From Ipomoea triloba (Eukaryota; Streptophyta; Magnoliopsida; Solanales; Convolvulaceae): a DNA stretch of 64,000 bases. Of the stretch, positions 58,716 to 64,000 are shown one piece after another. Position 1 is the first letter of the stretch. Each line of letters begins with the position of its first letter. A program made the translations under genes and the position numbers. Where the stretch lies: NCBI RefSeq assembly GCF_003576645.1, contig NC_044917.1:20692287-20756286 (forward strand). The letters run 5' to 3'. The notes beneath the pieces are model-generated. The model saw only the letters and a program-made list of their open reading frames with translations, was not told where the DNA came from and did not search any database.

Positions 58716-61700
58716 CTATAAACTACCAACAGGGGCAGTGACGGAGTGATAAGCACGAGCCAAATTGCTTGTTCTATGCAAATTATACTCCGATAGTATG
58801 ATATCCTTCATGTACTGCAGCCTAAATTTGTTAAGCATACCAGAATCCCCCTTGACGAGGCAACACTCCCAATCCGAAACCCCTTGCCCCATAAACGTCT
58901 CCATGTGACGCATAAGATATACGCCACAATCGGTCTTGTTTTTAAAATCCCGCCAATGCATCTGCATCCTCTTAGGCACCACCCCAGCACACAACACCAA
59001 CCTCCCCGGATGAACCTTCGTAAAGAATTCGGACTGCATGTCTTGCTGCAATACGAAAAAGAAAAAATAAAAACAAGAAATAAAAACAACCACGGTTTAA
59101 AAAGAAAAAAAAAAGGAAAGAACAATATACAAGTAATAATGAAATAGTGACAAGGGGAAACACGTACCATATCAATCAGCGATTCACCATATTTGTTCTT
59201 CGTTGCAGCAGGAGAAGGATTATTATCAATGATCTCCATCCGAAAACGCCAGAAATCAAAACAGACGAGAAAATAATGTTCGCTTCTGAGGATGGGGAAA
59301 AACATCTGAAAATAAATTCAGCACACACTTACTCCAGGGTCTTACAGAGTGCCAACACTAAACACAGGTGTGGGGAAACTAAAACAAAAAACAAGAATAT
59401 GTAGAACATAAAATGGAAACACCATGCACACAGGTGACCAAACCAGCGCACACGATGAAACGAGACAATTTACTGAAAAGCAAAAACCCCCGGAAGAAAC
59501 GCAAGCATTCAGAGCACACAATACGTAAGCGGCATGCACACACTGGACTAGCCCCCCGCACACGGTGGTACAAGACAGCACATACATGTTGGAAACTCTA
59601 GTATAAAACATAACCGTTAGAGCACACAGTCAGAATGCGTATGCACACAACCTGGACCCGTAAAGTGGCCAGATACCTTGCAACCCCCGCAAAACGCCCC
59701 ATTACCCAAACATAAACACAAAACCAAATCAAATATCAAATAAACAGAAACACGTACCAAGTCAACCTCTTTGAAATCCGAATACGGAGACGATTCCAAA
59801 TCCACATATAGCCTCTCCCGGAACAGCTCAACCTTACGTTTGCGAGATTGGGAGTTATCCACAACAGTATGAAGCTGCAAATAAACAAAAGCATATACAG
59901 TAATAAACTAACAATAAGTGATCAACACAAACCACACACCAAAAAAATAACACAAAACACAAAATCCAACAAAATACCGTAGTGAAAGTGGACGCAAAGA
60001 ACCGCGAGGGCGCCCCCAACTCCTTGGTACGCTCAAGGCAATTAAGAATTGAGGACCACTCATCAATAATGGCACAGCCCACCTGAGACCCAAGCACCAA
60101 CGTCAATAAATCATCCCACCTTGCTACCCTCCCATCAATAGAAACCAAGATCTCCTCTCTACAAAACGAAACAGCCAGGAATTATTAGAAAAAGCAAAAG
60201 ACATAAATGGAAAGCCAGCATAATAGAAGGGGTAAACTAACATTTCAGCACCACTCCCAGCAAGCCAATTGGCAACTACAGCATCCTCCGGAAGGTCAGG
60301 TAGCGGTGCTATGACCGGCTCACTCTGACCACTGGAGGGTTCACCCAGACAACCCATAGCAGACACCTCGACTGCAGATGGCACGACAGGCCGAGTAGTT
60401 TTAACAGGAGCCGCACACACAGGACCATCCGAACGACCAGGGTCAACACCTAAACGACCATCCAACACCTGCTACACAGAGAGATCAAAGCATAACAAAT
60501 AATACAACATGCACACACTTAATACCAACATGCACACACTGATACTTTAAAAAATAAGAAAAAGAAATAACAAGAAAATCAAGTGGTTCAGAATGAAAAC
60601 ACAAAAGCATCCACACCTCAAAAGGAGTAGCTACCACTGGGACACCCAAATGAGATTCAACATTTGCAGGAGCCACCTCACTATCCCCATCAGCAAGAGT
60701 ATTCGCAGGGCACACACCCTAATTTGAAAATGGATAGGTAAAAATAGAATAAATATTAACGACACATGCATTTTAAGAATTAAACCATTCGTATACATTG
60801 GTGCACACGCTAACATATGGTACAGCACACACCTCGGCAGGAGCAACCACAATTGGATCAACACGATTAACTTCCGCAGCTACTCCTGGAACCAAATCGT
60901 CAGCAATGGGCTCAAGCACGCTCTCTCCGGGACAGCCGCCCACAGACGCCCCACCACCAATCCCATGCTCAACACCCTATGTACCCAGTAAGATAAATAA
61001 ATTAATAAATGAATAAACGCACACACCAACAGAAAATAAAACAAATTGACCTAAGGACTCACCAGTTGGACATTTTCATTCCCAACGCAACCTGAAGCTC
61101 CATAGTCACGGGCAATATCATCAACAACTCCCTGCACAGCATCACTGAACTCTTGGGTGAACCCTAAACTAAAAGAGGGAACATCAAACAGCTCATTGCG
61201 CTCAGAAATAGCACGCTCAATATCTTCAATTGCCCTGAGATTTTCAGCATTACTCCAGAACATATCCTCACGCTGAGAGAAAGTCGGCTGACTAGGCAGA
61301 ACACCCTCAAGACCCAATGAAGAGGGCTGCGGTTGACCGCCTACAAGGAGCTTAAGTGCCTCACTCATCTGACAGCACAGATCCCCACCAGAACCACCCT
61401 TGCGCACATACTTAAACAACTGTGATAACTGAAGTATAGATCTGGCCACAATAGTGGTATGCTCCACAACCAATTCATCAATAGTCTACAAACCGAGGCA
61501 AAATAACAACAAACATTAAAACCAAGCATATAAATATGCACACACCCAACCCCCATTGCGCACCCAACATAATGGACCAATTTATACAAACGCACACAGT
61601 CCCCAATATATTGTGCTAAAATATCAAAGCCGCCGTGCACACACATATACATCCGTGTGCATCCAAGGCATTGAACGACAGGATAAAAAAAAACAAACAA

Positions 61701-63654
61701 CATAACTAAATTAATACCTTAGGACCATACTCAATAGCAGGACCCGGACTTGAACAAACAGCATCACCTTCTTCAATGACACCAACACCAACATGACCAC
61801 CGGTCTCATTTTGGGGCTCAATGACACCAAGGCCAAACCCACCCAACCGAATCTCCGATAGTTCACGCTGCTCTAGTAACTAAATCGACCACCCACGAAA
61901 ATCCGGGATCAACCTCGGGATCGGCCTAGCCAAATGCATCACTCGATCCATATAAAACAACTACAAAGAAACAAAACAATGAGAACAAATCTAAACAACC
62001 ACACAGGATGAATATATGCACATAATAATAGAAAAAAAAATTCAATAAATGAAAGTGGATAAGTTGTGCACCATACCGCGACAAACTCAGCCGGACCGAC
62101 AAAAACCTCATGAGCACCAGACTTCCACGCCACCTGAGTCTCAACCAACGAATCAACGACAAGCTTGCACCAATTTAGATCACGAATTCGTGCAACATCA
62201 TCAAAATGGTGGAAATACATTTGATTTGCATAACCATTACACATACAAGAAATTAGCGTAGACAACACCAACATACAGAAATGACGCCTGAACCAAAGTC
62301 CCCCATCAACACGACCCACCATCACTGTTGAAATCTCCAAAGGTGTGACCTTATGCCTTTCCTTCTCAAATTTGCCCCTCCATTTTTTCAACAGGTTACT
62401 AACGTCAAGCTTGTCACGCTTGACCATATCAATATGACCACTAGCTCCACATCACGCTCCTCTAAAGCCAACACCCTACTACCTCCCAGATCAAAGGACC
62501 GCGTCTCATCATCGAAATTGGATAGCAACCAATGCACTAGCCGAGCAAGGCAACCAGTCACCCCGAAATCCAACAAGGACGCAAAACCCATATCCCGAAT
62601 ATCATCCTTTTGCTGACACGACAAATCTTGAAGTACATCAACCAACACACCGGCACGTGACCTAGTCTTGATTCAAGGAAATGCTGCATCCTCTTCAGCG
62701 GTAAACTCCCCATCCGGAACATTCCAAACAGGATCCTGTTCTAACCTAGCGAGAAATGCCAAGGGCGGCGATACAAAGTCATCATCACTACCCCCACTAT
62801 GAGATGCACCGGCATCACGCTGGGGGACCTTAGCCTTTTTACCTAACACACAGATAGCACATAGATATACACCCATGCAACCATGTGGGAAAAAACAATA
62901 TTCACATACGCACACAACAAATACCCAACCAGAAGGATTAACAAATCACACACCTCTAACCATATACGCACACAGCAAATAACAAAACACACACCTCTAA
63001 CCAAATATGCACACAAACAAACCAAAACACAGCCCGCTACCCACCCAAATCCATAAAACATAGCACACACCTCTAGCCCCCAATGCACTCACACAAACCA
63101 AACACAGAATTCGAAACACGTTTAACATTCCCAACAAAAACCCCTATACTACAATCTTAACAGTTGAACAACAAAGCACACGCCTTTAACCAATCACGCA
63201 CCCACTCCCGCGACGCAGCAGCCGAAAACCGGGAAACTAACACCAGAAAGCCAAGAACATCGGTAACTACCATACAGCAAACACACCCACAAGAAGAATT
63301 AACAGAAAATGAAATAACCCTTACAATAGTTATTAAACCCGAAACAGAAAAAAAAAACATAAACCCTACAATAATCAATTAACACAAAAAAAAAAACAAC
63401 ATATGAACACACAACTGAGGTAATCAGCCGAATCGCAACAAAAAACCATGAAAATAACAAAAATACAACCAAAAAATCATTGAAAAGTACCTCGCCCGAC
63501 ACATTACGCCTGTGGTCCTCGCCGTTTGTTCCTTGTAACGACCCCACCGACAACTATTGTTACCTCCAAACGACTGAGCAACACGTGAGCGAACAAAATC
63601 GGCAAATACCCAGCAACGCGTGAACGAACGCAGACGGAAAATCCCAAAACGCAA
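58716..63654 (-). pseudogene. MULE-borne multi-exon gene: plant-mobile-type N-terminal region + C48 (Ulp1-like) protease
   Basis: Minus-strand exons I can support: ~62842-62077 (VLVDVLQDLSCQQKDDIRDM, GFASLLDFGVTG, LLSNFDDETRSFDL, IRDLNWCKLVVDSLVE), 61960-61718, 61485-61063, 60976-60833, 60718-60617, 60471-60242, 60158-59978, 59874-59758 (39 codons), 59305-59168 (46 codons) and 59045-58716. The last two carry SEHYFLVCFDF..EIIDNN (His, Asp) and NKTDCGVYLMRHMETFMG (Cys), the C48 triad. The N-terminal region resembles plant proteins in which such a domain precedes an Ulp1 protease. A short first exon probably ends near 63490, but its ATG is unclear. Breaks: TGA 62675, a frameshift near 62440, TAG 61882. 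The C48 half is clean. Likely role: cysteine protease acting in the nucleus, substrate unknown. Confidence 0.75.
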
Positions 63655-63940
63655 CGCACGACGTGGAGACCAGCAAGTGCCGAAAACCAGGGATTAACCC
63701 TACTTTTACCCGGGCGAGTGGAGATAAATCCGGATCACACACGCGTTATAACTCTGTAAATTGTCCAAAATACCCACCCACAAAATAAAAACACCAGCGC
63801 ATCATAACAAGGCGGAAAAATAATATATTAAGCATTAAAAAACAAAAGGCCCTCATCCAGCCGTCTATCATGTAATTCTAACGGTCATAACAAATCTGCA
63901 CGTTTGAATTTTAAGAGCTGTTTGTACCTGAATGTAATTC

Positions 63941-63948
63941 TATATATA

Positions 63949-64000
<52 letters not shown>
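63941..64000. repeat. (TA)n/(TG)n microsatellite at the right flank of the MULE
   Basis: tatatatatgtgtgtgtgtg followed by (TA)n to the window end. It mirrors the (TA)n at the left flank. Confidence 0.85.

Larger units (their letters stand above)
54531..63940 (+). mobile_element. MULE with FRS-type transposase and convergent C48 protease gene (9.4 kb)
   Basis: The left end (ttcacatgcaaacaccctta, aaatacaaa, then gatggacggatggga) and the complement of the right end (attcaggtacaaacagctct, taaaattcaaa, then gatagacggctggatga) form an imperfect ~85-bp inverted repeat. (TA)n abuts both sides (54486-54530 and 63941-64000). A plus-strand transposase (54814-57774) faces a minus-strand Ulp1-like gene (63654-58716). 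Introns and the intergenic spacer are dense in tgcacaca / gtgtgcat words. It has the same architecture as 14536-20878, with more of the protease gene kept. Confidence 0.85.

Noticed and set aside
58884..59147. Plus-strand ORFs at 58884-59404
   Set aside because: They are antisense to the C48 protease exons, which have catalytic motifs and good splice sites.

Overview
The window is nuclear DNA of a flowering plant, probably a eudicot. It is AT-rich, its genes are split by GT-AG introns, and it is packed with plant-specific transposable elements: Ty1/copia, Ty3/gypsy, CACTA, hAT, Mutator-like (MULE), Helitron and tRNA-derived SINEs. I cannot name the genus. Only one ordinary host gene is convincing: a five-exon Nudix hydrolase on the minus strand (7075-8709). 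Almost everything else is mobile DNA, much of it nested.

Layout. 2-1217: 3' end of a gypsy polyprotein plus an LTR. 1217-4925: an AT-rich ~110-bp tandem repeat, interrupted by a precisely bounded Helitron (1892-3760) that carries replication-protein-A fragments. 7075-8709: Nudix gene. 9372-10466: a long foldback element. 11055-21805: a degraded CACTA element (transposase tail, accessory ORF, Ulp1-like protease remnant) split by a 0.85-kb MULE MITE (11380-12224), a SINE (13603-13777) and a complete 6.3-kb MULE (14536-20878). 21806-22975: LTR fragment. 22978-26311: a truncated MULE in reverse orientation. 26398-26941: another (TA)n-embedded element. 27634-38000: SINEs, hAT and Mutator MITEs, microsatellites. 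40366-48690: a decayed Ty1/copia element holding a solo LTR and a 1.65-kb duplication across an N. 48697-53440: LTR-derived sequence and retroelement ORF remnants. 53585-54314: hAT MITE. 54531-63940: a second complete MULE of 9.4 kb.

The most interesting system is the MULE family. Two large members (14536-20878 and 54531-63940) share one plan: a FAR1/FRS-type MULE transposase gene on the plus strand facing a convergent gene whose C-terminal half is a C48 (Ulp1-like) cysteine protease. Transposase intron position and phase are conserved, and the protease catalytic exons are exactly 39 and 46 codons in both. The ends form imperfect terminal inverted repeats that abut (TA)n microsatellites, and the non-coding DNA is full of GTGCA/TGCAC words. 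At least one MITE (11380-12224) looks like an internally deleted relative. Both large copies carry stops or frameshifts, so neither looks autonomous as assembled.

Two single N bases (17205 and 45629) mark assembly problems. One removes about 50 transposase codons; the other joins a perfect 1.65-kb repeat that is probably artefactual.
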